35,652 nt of DNA from JAGPUQ01 sp041594335 (GCA_041594335.1 JBFHML010000021.1:1-35652); one strand, 5' to 3'; shown: positions 8,118 through 16,293, numbered from the stretch's first letter. The notes: a model not told the origin generated them from the sequence alone. Numbers and translations are program-made.

Positions 8118-9301
8118 AGATGGGCTGGTACGGGTCGCTGGCGCTGATCAGCCTTGCGCTGCTGTGCAGCTGCAGCACCGCGACGGTAAAGAGCACCCGT
8201 CATACGCCGTTGGTTCAGGAAACCCAGACATTACCCCAAGCACAGCTCCTCGACGTCGGCGTCATCGCGCTCGAGCCCGGGATTGAGCCCCCGGAAAATG
8301 CCGAAGGGCAGATCGCCGATACTACCCCGGCAACCATCCGCAACGCCGAGGGCTATTATCTGGCCAATCAACTGCGCGAAGCCATCGAAGCCTCGGCCGG
8401 ATGGGGCGCGGTGCGCCTGCTGCCCTCCACCACACCGGTCGTCGATGTCTACGTCAGTGGTCGCATCCTGCAATCCGACGGCGAGATATTGGAGGTGGAA
8501 ATCGAGGCCCGAGACAGTGCCGGAGAGCGCTGGTTCCAACGCAAGTACCGAGAGGTGGCCAGCAAGTACGCCTATGAGCGCCGCGAGGCGCTCGGCCGCG
8601 AACCGTTCGCCGGCCTTTTCAACCACGTCGCCAATGATTTGCTCGACTACCGCCGCGACCTCGACGGTGCTGCGCTGGAGCGGTTACGTACGATTTCCGA
8701 ACTGCGCTTCGCTGCCGACTTCGCTCCCGAATCCTTTGCCGAGTACCTGCGCGAAGACCGCGCCGGCAGACAGGAGATTGTTCGCTTACCGGCACGTGAC
8801 GATCCCACACTGGCCCGTATCCGCGCCATGCGGGAGCGTGATTATCAGTACATCGACACCCTCCAGCAGTATTACGATAACTTTTCGGCGCGCATGGAAG
8901 AGCCCTACTTCAATTGGCGCAGCGAACGCTACGATGAAGTGCTGGCGGCGCGCGAACTGCAGCGCCAATCACTGCTCCGGACCGTCGGCGGTATCGCCGC
9001 CATCGTCGCTGGGGTCGCATTAGCCAGTAACAGCGACAGCAGCGCCGGTCAGGTCGGCGCCATCGCCGCGGTCGGTGCCGGAGCCGTCATGGTGCAAAGC
9101 GGGCTCGCAAAGCGCTCCGAAGCCAAATTACACCGCGCTGCCCTGGAAGAGTTGGGTGAGTCCCTGGCCGCTGAACTCCAACCGCGGGTCGTGGAGCTCG
9201 AAGACCGCACGGTAACGCTGACGGGCAATGTCAACGCGCAATACGAACAATGGCGTCAGCTGCTACGGGAGATCTACCACAACGAAAGGGGGGGGTTCTG
9301 A
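8114..9301 (+). CDS. Lipoprotein with a glycine-zipper-like segment
   Basis: This 395-residue protein has a short signal sequence and a lipobox-like LCSC, with Cys20 the likely lipidated residue. Residues about 25-280 are soluble and mixed alpha/beta, with a helical, aromatic/acidic part (DYQYIDTLQQYYDNF). About residues 290-335 is a Gly/Ala-rich hydrophobic segment with a polar break (GGIAAIVAGVALAS, then GAIAAVGAGAVMV). It resembles glycine-zipper segments that insert into or oligomerise in membranes. A charged helical C-terminus follows. I cannot assign a family. The start codon at 8114 overlaps the previous stop. The end carries a run of eight G (9288-9295) before the TGA. Confidence 0.82.
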   Translation: MKMGWYGSLALISLALLCSCSTATVKSTRHTPLVQETQTLPQAQLLDVGVIALEPGIEPPENAEGQIADTTPATIRNAEGYYLANQLREAIEASAGWGAVRLLPSTTPVVDVYVSGRILQSDGEILEVEIEARDSAGERWFQRKYREVASKYAYERREALGREPFAGLFNHVANDLLDYRRDLDGAALERLRTISELRFAADFAPESFAEYLREDRAGRQEIVRLPARDDPTLARIRAMRERDYQYIDTLQQYYDNFSARMEEPYFNWRSERYDEVLAARELQRQSLLRTVGGIAAIVAGVALASNSDSSAGQVGAIAAVGAGAVMVQSGLAKRSEAKLHRAALEELGESLAAELQPRVVELEDRTVTLTGNVNAQYEQWRQLLREIYHNERGGF

Positions 9302-10800
9302 ACCATTCCGAGACCAGCAACGATGACGGCGGCGAGACCATCACACCGGTCACCTTCACGCCCAGTGTCACACCCGCCAGCCGCGAAGATACGCCGCGCG
9401 GCAGGTACAGCCCGACGGTACTGTTCGGCTTGGGGAGCTGTGTTCTGCTGGCCATCGCAGTAGTGGTCCTCTTGCCACGGTGGATTGAGCCCCGGTTACT
9501 GCCAAAGTCCAGTACCACCGAGACGCCAAACGACATCCGCGACGCACCGCACATCGAGGCGCCTGTCATCGACAGCGCGGCACGGCGCGCAGCCCAAGAC
9601 GCCTTGGCCCGGGTGCAGAAATTGCGCGTGGAACTGGAAGCCGCCGCGGTGGAGCACTGGGCCGCCGAACCCTTTGCCACCGCCCAGGCCGACGCTGAGC
9701 GCGGCGCCCTGAGCTATCGCGCCCAAGACTATGCGATGGCGCAATCGGCTTACGAAAAAGCGGCCCACGCCTTCGCCGAGCTGCGCGCTCAGATCGAACC
9801 CCGGATCGAACGGGCCTTGACGGCCGCCGAGGCTGCCCTCGCCGCCGGCGACGGCGCAGCGGCCCACCAAGCCTTCACCAGCGTACTTGCGATGGCGCCC
9901 GACCATCCCCAGGCCCAAGTCGGTCTGGCGCGAGTCGCGACCCTACCCCGAGTCCGGCAACTCAACGACCAAGGCGAACAGCGACTGGCGAGCGGCGATG
10001 CCAGTGGAGCGGCGGACGCCTTCCAGTCGGCACTAGCACTAGATTCAGCGGACACCGCAGCGCGCCAGGGTGCGCAACGGGCCGCGCAGATGGCGGCTCA
10101 ACAGCGCTATCAAACCGCGCTTGATGCCGGCTATACCGCATTGCAGGAACAGCGCTATACGGAATCGGAACAATTATTCACCCGCGCGCTGGCACTCCGC
10201 CCCAATGCCCGAGAGGCCCGCGACGGACTGACCGAAGTCCGCAGCCGCGTGCGTATCACCCAAATGAATCAATCGCTCGATGCGGCACGACAAGCCGTTG
10301 CGGCCGAACGCTGGGCAGCGGCTGTCGCGCAATACCGCGCGGCCCTGTCCCTCGATGACGCGGTGATCGAAGCGCAGCAGGGGCTGGAAACCGCTTCGGC
10401 GCGGGTCGACCTGGACAACCGTCTCACGGCCACGTTGGCCGCGCCGCAGCGTCTCGGCAGCGCCGAGGTGCAGCGCGCAACCCAGGCGCTGCTCAGCGAG
10501 GCCCAGTCCGTTCCCGAACCCGGACCACGCCTGCGTGGCCAGATTCTCGCGCTGGAGCAGGCCTTGGCGACGGCACGTATCCCTGTGTCGGTCACCTTAC
10601 ACTCCGACGGTAAGACCGAGGTCACGGTGCTGCGAATCGGCGCTTTGGGCAATTTCGAACACCGCACCGTGGAGCTGCCGCCTGGCGACTATGTCGCACA
10701 CGGCGAACGAGCCGGTTATCGGGATGTCCGGGTCCCCTTCGCGGTACGCGCCGACACCCCGCCTCCTACTGTCGTCGTGCGCTGTCAGGAACCGATTTGA
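9250..10800 (+). CDS. Bitopic membrane protein with TPR array and PEGA-like end
   Basis: Up to 516 residues. A cytoplasmic N-terminus contains ITPVTF (residues 31-36). A single transmembrane helix follows at about 55-77 (FGLGSCVLLAIAVVVLLP), then a long periplasmic region of helical repeats. Several TPR-like units are visible, including LNDQGEQRLASGDASGAADA and ALDAGYTALQEQRYTESEQL. The last ~75 residues form a beta-rich PEGA-like domain (VTLHSDGKTEVTVLRIG, ELPPGDYVAHGERAGYRDV). The start is uncertain: the ATG at 9250 overlaps the upstream gene by 52 nt and lacks a clear ribosome-binding site, whereas CTG 9298 sits behind AAAGGGGGGGG. Its stop abuts the next ATG. The ITPV motif recurs in the following protein. 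Confidence 0.85.
   Translation: MASAATGDLPQRKGGVLNHSETSNDDGGETITPVTFTPSVTPASREDTPRGRYSPTVLFGLGSCVLLAIAVVVLLPRWIEPRLLPKSSTTETPNDIRDAPHIEAPVIDSAARRAAQDALARVQKLRVELEAAAVEHWAAEPFATAQADAERGALSYRAQDYAMAQSAYEKAAHAFAELRAQIEPRIERALTAAEAALAAGDGAAAHQAFTSVLAMAPDHPQAQVGLARVATLPRVRQLNDQGEQRLASGDASGAADAFQSALALDSADTAARQGAQRAAQMAAQQRYQTALDAGYTALQEQRYTESEQLFTRALALRPNAREARDGLTEVRSRVRITQMNQSLDAARQAVAAERWAAAVAQYRAALSLDDAVIEAQQGLETASARVDLDNRLTATLAAPQRLGSAEVQRATQALLSEAQSVPEPGPRLRGQILALEQALATARIPVSVTLHSDGKTEVTVLRIGALGNFEHRTVELPPGDYVAHGERAGYRDVRVPFAVRADTPPPTVVVRCQEPI
9285..9300 (+). promoter_or_regulatory. Ribosome-binding site and candidate CTG start
   Basis: AAAGGGGGGGG (9285-9295) directly precedes CTG (9298-9300). 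The CTG shares its last two bases with the TGA of the upstream lipoprotein, giving a CTGA overlap like the ATGA overlaps elsewhere in this operon. Starting here gives MNHSETSND, an N-terminus of similar length to that of the neighbouring PEGA/FGE protein relative to the shared ITPV motif. Confidence 0.4.
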
Positions 10801-12888
10801 ATGTCGCCCCCCCGCCAAGACCCCTACGCCTCGGATCGCCCGTCTGACACCGAGCGTCCGATTACGCCTGTCAGCTTTCGCCCATTGACAGCGCCAGACG
10901 ACGGGCGCCGCTGGCGGCGACCGGGACCATTGGCATGGGCCACCGGCGCCGCGCTGCTGGCAGCGGCAGTTCTACTCAGCTTTGTTCTCGGCGCCCGGGG
11001 GGTAATCATCGAGACGCAGCCTGTCGATGCCGCGGTCCAACTCGACGGCGGCCTCGCCTTGCACTGGCGCGATCACTGGCTCATCTGGCCTGGCACCTAC
11101 GGCGTCACCGTCAGTGCGCCGGGCTATCGTAGACTGCGCCTTGAGCTCGAGGTCACGGCTGCGACCGCCCAACGTCACCGGCTGGAGCTGGAACCATTGC
11201 CTGGACATGTGGCACTGACCAGCACACCTGCCGGCGCCCGGGTATTGCTCGACGGCGAGGCCCGCGGCACTACCCCACTGCAGCTGCAAGACCTGACCCC
11301 GGACACCTATCAGTTGGAGCTGCGCTACCCGCGTTACCAACCTTTGACGCGGGAAATCGAAGTCACAGGAGGCGACACGACGCTCGCCCTGGACCTGCCA
11401 CTCGACCCGGCCTGGGGGCAGGTACAGGTTGACTCCCAACCATCCGGCGCGCGGGTCTTGGTCGCCGGAACCCCGGCTGGAACCACGCCCGCCCAAGTAG
11501 ATCTGATCGCCGGCGAGACACTGCGTCTCGAGCTCAAGGGCTACCAAAGTTGGCAACGTACGCTCGACCTCGCCCCCGGCGAAACCCATGACTTGGGCAC
11601 CATCACGCTGGCACCTGCCGATGCCAACCTGTCGATACGCAGTGTACCGACCGGCGCCGGCGTCCTTCTCAATGGCCACCACCAAGGCAAAACACCGCTA
11701 ACCCTGGAAGTTGCGCCCGCGCAGACGCACCAAATCGCCCTGTTTCTGCCCGGCTATGCCGACACCCGCCGCACCGTGCGCTTGACCTCCGGCCAGACCC
11801 AGACCCTGGACATACCCCTCGCCCCGCGCCTGGGCCAAATCGATCTCCAGCTACAGCCCAAAGACGCCGAGCTCTACATCGACGGACAGCGCCACACCGG
11901 TGCCCGTCACCAGCTGGAATTACCAGCGCGGCCGCATCAGTTGCGGGTCGCACGCGAAGGCTATCTGCCCGAGGAGCGTACGCTGATCCCCACCCCCGGA
12001 GTGCCCCAGGCGCTGCGCATCACGCTGCGCACACCGGAGCAAGCGCGCATCGATGCGCTGCCGCCACGCATCGAGACGCCCGCGGGCGGCACCCTCAAAC
12101 TGTTTCACCCGGCAGCCACTTTCACCCTGGGCGCCAGTCGCCGCGAGCAGGGACGACGCAGCGACCAGATCGAGCGTCCGGTCAGCCTACAGCGCGCGTT
12201 CTATCTCGGCACCCACGAAGTCACCAATGCCCAGTACAAACGCTTCGCCCCAGGCCACAGTTCTGGTCATGCCGGCGGCAATACCTTGGATCTCGCCCGC
12301 CAGCCGGTGGTTCGAGTCTCCTGGATTCAAGCGGTGCGCTACTGCAACTGGCTCAGCGAGCAAGCCGGACTCCAGCCCTTTTACCGCATCCGCGGCGGTC
12401 GTGTCGTCGAGGTGGATGCCGGCGCCCAAGGCTACCGGCTGCCCACCGAAGCGGAGTGGGCGTGGGCGGCGCGCATCGATGATGCGGGCCGGAGGCGAAC
12501 CTTTCCCTGGGGAGAGGCTTTTCCGCCGCCCACAGCCAGTGAGAATATCGCCGGCACAGAGGCCGGCGACCTGGCGGCGACGCGAATTCCCGGTATCGAC
12601 GACGGATTCCCGGTGAGCGCGCCGGTCGGTAGTTTCCCCGCCAATTCGAAAGGCCTCTGGGATCTCGGCGGTAATGTCGCCGAATGGGTGCACGACCGTT
12701 ATGCCGTTCCCCTGGCGGACCGCTCCGTGATGCGGGATCCGCTGGGGCCGGCGGAGGGCAATCGCTGGGTGATCCGTGGTGCGAGCTGGCGTCACGGCAA
12801 TCTTGCGGAACTGCGTCTGGCGTATCGTAGCCAAGGCGATTCCGGCCGCGACGACCTGGGCTTTCGTCTCGCCCGTTATGCTGAATGA
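10801..12888 (+). CDS. Bitopic protein with five PEGA repeats and an FGE/SUMF1-type domain
   Basis: This 695-residue protein has a cytoplasmic N-terminus with ITPVSF at residues 21-26 and one membrane helix at about 44-65. Five PEGA-type beta repeats follow, beginning near residues 67, 135, 205, 275 and 345, with motifs such as STPAGARVLLDGEARGTTPL. From about 430 to the end is a formylglycine-generating-enzyme/SUMF1-type (C-type-lectin-like) domain: FYLGTHEVTNAQYKRF, YRLPTEAEWAWAAR, DLGGNVAEWVHDRY and WVIRGASWRHGN. The region where true FGE enzymes have active-site Cys residues shows none, so a binding or structural role is likely. No sulfatase is nearby. It starts immediately after the previous stop. 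Confidence 0.92.
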   Translation: MSPPRQDPYASDRPSDTERPITPVSFRPLTAPDDGRRWRRPGPLAWATGAALLAAAVLLSFVLGARGVIIETQPVDAAVQLDGGLALHWRDHWLIWPGTYGVTVSAPGYRRLRLELEVTAATAQRHRLELEPLPGHVALTSTPAGARVLLDGEARGTTPLQLQDLTPDTYQLELRYPRYQPLTREIEVTGGDTTLALDLPLDPAWGQVQVDSQPSGARVLVAGTPAGTTPAQVDLIAGETLRLELKGYQSWQRTLDLAPGETHDLGTITLAPADANLSIRSVPTGAGVLLNGHHQGKTPLTLEVAPAQTHQIALFLPGYADTRRTVRLTSGQTQTLDIPLAPRLGQIDLQLQPKDAELYIDGQRHTGARHQLELPARPHQLRVAREGYLPEERTLIPTPGVPQALRITLRTPEQARIDALPPRIETPAGGTLKLFHPAATFTLGASRREQGRRSDQIERPVSLQRAFYLGTHEVTNAQYKRFAPGHSSGHAGGNTLDLARQPVVRVSWIQAVRYCNWLSEQAGLQPFYRIRGGRVVEVDAGAQGYRLPTEAEWAWAARIDDAGRRRTFPWGEAFPPPTASENIAGTEAGDLAATRIPGIDDGFPVSAPVGSFPANSKGLWDLGGNVAEWVHDRYAVPLADRSVMRDPLGPAEGNRWVIRGASWRHGNLAELRLAYRSQGDSGRDDLGFRLARYAE

Positions 12889-12897
12889 GAAATCCAG

Positions 12898-13131
12898 ATG
12901 CGTATCGCTTACGTTTGCTTACTACTCAGCTTCGGACCGCAACTTCAAGCCCAGGACAACCCTGCGAGCGCTGCGCAGTCCGCTCCGGCGAGTCCGGAAT
13001 CGCCCCAGTCCGAGACCCAGGAATCCGGTACCGCCACCGAACCCACGACCGCGCCGAAGCCGCGCCTGATCTTCCGCCCGAGCGAGACGATCTCCGAGGA
13101 CACCGCCGTCCCCTTCCCCGCAGACATCTGA
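12898..13131 (+). CDS. Small exported Pro/Ser/Glu-rich protein
   Basis: This 77-residue protein has a signal peptide (MRIAYVCLLLSFGPQLQAQ), then about 35 residues of Ser/Pro/Glu/Thr-rich linker. It ends in a distinct tail, PRLIFRPSETISEDTAVPFP plus ADI. It has no lipobox Cys. The change from disordered linker to a compact amphipathic tail suggests a tethered or free periplasmic peptide that docks on a partner. No family is recognised. It lies 9 nt after the PEGA/FGE gene and 31 nt before the channel gene, inside the operon, which supports it being real despite its size. Confidence 0.7.
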   Translation: MRIAYVCLLLSFGPQLQAQDNPASAAQSAPASPESPQSETQESGTATEPTTAPKPRLIFRPSETISEDTAVPFPADI

Positions 13132-13162
13132 TAGTGTCCGGCCCACCGGATCGGGAAATACC

Positions 13163-13948
13163 ATGCGCCGCCGCTACGCTCACGAGTTTCTCTACCAGAT
13201 CTTCGCCCTGCTGCTGGTAATCATCTTGGTGCACGCGCTCTACGTACTTTGGATTCGGCCGCAGGCCGAATGGCTGCTCGCCGCCCAGCAGGTAGCCGAA
13301 GCCCCTGTCAATGGACAATCACTGTTTATCATCATCAAGGATTATGAGCAGGAGACCTGCCTGATACTCGCTCTGTGGGCTCTCGCGATCATGGCCTACA
13401 AGGCCCGCGACGGCCGTCTCGAACGGCGCTTGCTCGCGCACAGACTACTGCCCGTAGACGAGGGCCACCGGATTTTGCCGGAAGATACTCGACAACTATC
13501 GCGGCCCCTCGAAAACCTATTACCGCGGGAGCGCGAATTGCTGCTGCCACGGGCCCTGCTCGCCGGCCTGCGGCGTTTCCACGCCACGCGAGATATTCAG
13601 GATACAGCCGCCACCATAACCCAGCAATGCGACAGCGAAGCCGACCGCCTCGATGCCGAATTGGCGATGATCCGCTACATCACCTGGGCCATTCCTTCGA
13701 TCGGTTTCATCGGCACCGTGCGCGGCATCGGTATGGCGCTGGGCCGTGCCCACGAGGCGGTGGGTGGAGACATCGTCGGCGTCACGGAAAGTCTGGGGGT
13801 GGCCTTCAACTCGACCTTCGTCGCACTGGTACTCAGCATCGTGGTGATGTTTTTCCTGCACCAATTGCAGTTGCTCCAGGAGCGCTTGGTGCTCGATACA
13901 CAGGGCTACTGTGAGCTGCACCTGATCGACCGCCTGAAGGCAGCGTAA
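13163..13948 (+). CDS. MotA/TolQ/ExbB-type proton channel protein
   Basis: This 261-residue inner-membrane protein has four hydrophobic segments, at about 9-31, 64-79, 170-190 and 211-232, with a ~90-residue charged cytoplasmic loop between the second and third. That topology is like MotA; ExbB and TolQ have three. The signature region is IPSIGFIGTVRGIGMALG followed by LGVAFNSTFVALVLSIVVMF. It matches the MotA_ExbB domain, including a Thr (T218) where ExbB/TolQ place a channel Thr. Such proteins form the pentameric A-subunit that uses ion flow to move two B-subunit helices. Its stop abuts the next ATG. Candidate B-subunits are the two vWA genes at 15229 and 16290. Confidence 0.93.
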   Translation: MRRRYAHEFLYQIFALLLVIILVHALYVLWIRPQAEWLLAAQQVAEAPVNGQSLFIIIKDYEQETCLILALWALAIMAYKARDGRLERRLLAHRLLPVDEGHRILPEDTRQLSRPLENLLPRERELLLPRALLAGLRRFHATRDIQDTAATITQQCDSEADRLDAELAMIRYITWAIPSIGFIGTVRGIGMALGRAHEAVGGDIVGVTESLGVAFNSTFVALVLSIVVMFFLHQLQLLQERLVLDTQGYCELHLIDRLKAA

Positions 13949-15229
13949 ATGGATGAGACAGCGGTCATTGAGCTCCATGATGTTGCCTTGCGCTGCCGTG
14001 TCGGAAGCCACTTCGTCGAGGCGCCCGGGCACGCGCTGATCACGCCCCGCGGGATCGTCACGGGCGCTGAGGCTCAAGCCCGCGCCTGGCTCGAACCCCA
14101 GCACAGTTTTGATCAATACTGGCAACAACTCGGCGTGACCCCGTTACCGACCGGTGGCCGCCACGCTCGTCACTTCGCCGACCTCGCCCACGCGCAACTA
14201 CTTGACCTGCATTGCGCCGCGGGCCGACCCGCACAGGTCATTTTCGCGGTTCCGGGATACCTGACGCGCGACCAACTCGCCGTACTGCTCGGCATCGCCC
14301 ATGCCGCTCCCTTCAGGATCGCCGGGCTGATCGATGCAGCGCTGGCGGCGACCGCCTATAGCACCTTATCCGGCGACATACTTCACCTCGACCTCCTGCG
14401 GCACTGTACCCTGCTCACCAGTCTCCACGCCGGTGCCGAAATCGAGCGACGCGAGGTTCGCGTATTGCCAGAGATCGGGCTCAACCTGCTCCACGAACGC
14501 TGGGCGCGACACATCGCCGAGCGTTTCATCGCCAGCCATCGCTATGATCCACTGCATACCGGCGCCGGCGAGCAGGCGCTGCGCAACGCCCTGCCCGGCT
14601 GGCTAACGGCACTGGGGACACGCCCGGAGATCCACGCGCGATTGCAGGGACCCCGCGGCCCGCTGCAGATCGCCCTCACAGCCGCCGAACTCACGGAGCG
14701 GGCGGCACCTCTCTATGCAGCGCTGGACAGCGCCCTGGCCAACTTCGATAACGCCACACGGTTGCTCACGCCCTCCCTCGCCCTGCTACCGGATATGGTC
14801 CATCGTATCCCTGGACGGACACTGGCACCCGAGGCCGTCGGCGCCGGTTGTCTAACCTATCTCCCGCACATTGCGGCACGCCCGACCAATGTGCTGATCA
14901 CCCGGCTCCCCGCGCCTGAAGTCGCTCAGCGTACAGTAACGGCCCCCACGCAACCCACCCACGTACTCTGGCGTCACCGCGCCCACGCGCTGGGCACCGG
15001 GTTGGTGATCAGGCGACACCAAGATGCACTCTTCCTGCACCCGCCCGCTAGCGAGCCGAGCCCAGATGCTGCAACCGAGGTACGTCTGACGCGCGTGGCG
15101 GGCAAGCTGGTGCTAACCGGCAAAGCAACCGGCTTAGAGGTCGAGGTCGATGGCGATGCGACGGACCTCCGCGTCGGCGATCGGTTACGCATCGGCGAAG
15201 AGGTGCTGGAGCTGATCGAGGTGCTCTGA
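13949..15229 (+). CDS. Degenerate Hsp70/actin-like protein with FHA-like C-terminal end
   Basis: This 426-residue soluble protein has no signal or membrane helix. Residues ~95-135 follow the Hsp70/actin layout of a beta strand, VPGYLTRDQL (compare the VPAYFNDAQR element of DnaK), a helix, and GLIDAALAAT (compare INEPTAAALA). The next strand, where the DxGGGT phosphate loop should be, reads LHLDLLRHCTLL, so ATP binding is probably lost or altered. YDPLHTGAGEQAL and LTERAAPLYAALDSAL fit the later helices. The last ~75 residues are beta-rich and end in VGDRLRIGEEVLELIEV, the usual closing pattern of an FHA-type sandwich. The fold assignment is inference from motifs. It lies in the cytoplasm, between the channel and vWA genes. 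Confidence 0.65.
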   Translation: MDETAVIELHDVALRCRVGSHFVEAPGHALITPRGIVTGAEAQARAWLEPQHSFDQYWQQLGVTPLPTGGRHARHFADLAHAQLLDLHCAAGRPAQVIFAVPGYLTRDQLAVLLGIAHAAPFRIAGLIDAALAATAYSTLSGDILHLDLLRHCTLLTSLHAGAEIERREVRVLPEIGLNLLHERWARHIAERFIASHRYDPLHTGAGEQALRNALPGWLTALGTRPEIHARLQGPRGPLQIALTAAELTERAAPLYAALDSALANFDNATRLLTPSLALLPDMVHRIPGRTLAPEAVGAGCLTYLPHIAARPTNVLITRLPAPEVAQRTVTAPTQPTHVLWRHRAHALGTGLVIRRHQDALFLHPPASEPSPDAATEVRLTRVAGKLVLTGKATGLEVEVDGDATDLRVGDRLRIGEEVLELIEVL

Positions 15230-16293
15230 TGCGGCGTAGCCGACGGCCAGGAGCCGCTCTCAGCCTGTCCTTTCTCGATATCATGGCCTGCGGCTTCGGT
15301 GCCGCCACACTGCTCTTTCTGTTGCTGAAACACGCAGAAATCACCCGCCCCTCGGCCCCCGAGCCGGCGTCTGGGTCCGAGATCAATTTGCTCGTCGCCG
15401 ATATTCGCGAGGGGGAGCGGGAGTTGGCCGAGCTGCGCAATGCCCGCGCCGCCTTGGAACAGGAGGTGCGTGCCACACAGGGGCTGGCCCGCCGGCTACG
15501 CAGTGAGCAGCCCGAGCCTGAGCGCAGCTTGCGCACCGATCCCGACCAGGAGCTGGCGAGCCTACGCGAGGAGATCGCTCGCCTGGAGGCGGAAATCGAA
15601 CCCCTGCGTGGCGAAGGCAGGGGCGCAGCGGTACTGCGGGTCGCCGGCGAAGGCCGCCGTCAGTATCTCACCGGACTGCGCCTGGGCGGCGCCCGGGTGC
15701 TGATTCTGGTCGATGCCTCAGCCAGCATGCTCGACGAAACCATCGTCGAGGTGATCCGCCGTCGTATCCGCGACGACGACAGTAAACTCCGGGCGCCGAA
15801 ATGGCAGCGCACCACCCGCACCGCCGCCTGGCTGGTGGCACACCTGCCGAAGACCAGCGACTTTCAGCTCTATGCCTTCAACACTGAAGCCCGACCGACG
15901 ACACCGGACAGCGCCGGCCGCTGGCTTCGGGCCGGCGACCCTACCGCCGCCGACACTGCGGTGCGCCAACTGCGCGCTACGGTGCCGCAAGGCGGCACCA
16001 GCCTGGCCAATGCCTTTGCCGCGGCGGGTGTCCTGAACCCACCGCCGGACAATCTGATCCTCATTACGGACGGCCTGCCGACCTGGGGCCGCAAAGCACC
16101 GCGCGGTACTACCGTGGATCCAAACCGCCGCGAGCATTTCTTCCGCGAAGCCGTCGACACACTGCCGCGCGGCCTGCCGGTCAATGTCATTCTCCTGCCC
16201 ATGGAGGGAGATCCTGCCGCAGCCAGCCTGTTCTGGCAGCTCGGCGTGGCGACGGGCGGATCCTTCCTCAGTCCGGCGAGGGACTGGCCATGA
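15229..16293 (+). CDS. vWA protein with ExbD/TolR-like N-terminal helix (first copy)
   Basis: This 354-residue protein starts with a short basic N-terminus, then one membrane helix opening SFLDIMACGFGAATLLFLLL, with Asp17 near its cytoplasmic end. This is the position and context of the ion-carrying Asp in ExbD/TolR ([FY]IDVMLVLL) and MotB. Residues ~45-130 are a charged, Glu/Arg-rich coiled coil. From ~155 a von Willebrand A domain begins (VLILVDASASMLDE), with MIDAS residues Asp162, Ser164 and Ser166 and a later ITDGLPTWG. The vWA domain would lie in the periplasm. No OmpA-like peptidoglycan domain is present. Its ATG overlaps the previous TGA by one base, and its stop overlaps the next start (ATGA). 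Confidence 0.88.
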   Translation: MRRSRRPGAALSLSFLDIMACGFGAATLLFLLLKHAEITRPSAPEPASGSEINLLVADIREGERELAELRNARAALEQEVRATQGLARRLRSEQPEPERSLRTDPDQELASLREEIARLEAEIEPLRGEGRGAAVLRVAGEGRRQYLTGLRLGGARVLILVDASASMLDETIVEVIRRRIRDDDSKLRAPKWQRTTRTAAWLVAHLPKTSDFQLYAFNTEARPTTPDSAGRWLRAGDPTAADTAVRQLRATVPQGGTSLANAFAAAGVLNPPPDNLILITDGLPTWGRKAPRGTTVDPNRREHFFREAVDTLPRGLPVNVILLPMEGDPAAASLFWQLGVATGGSFLSPARDWP

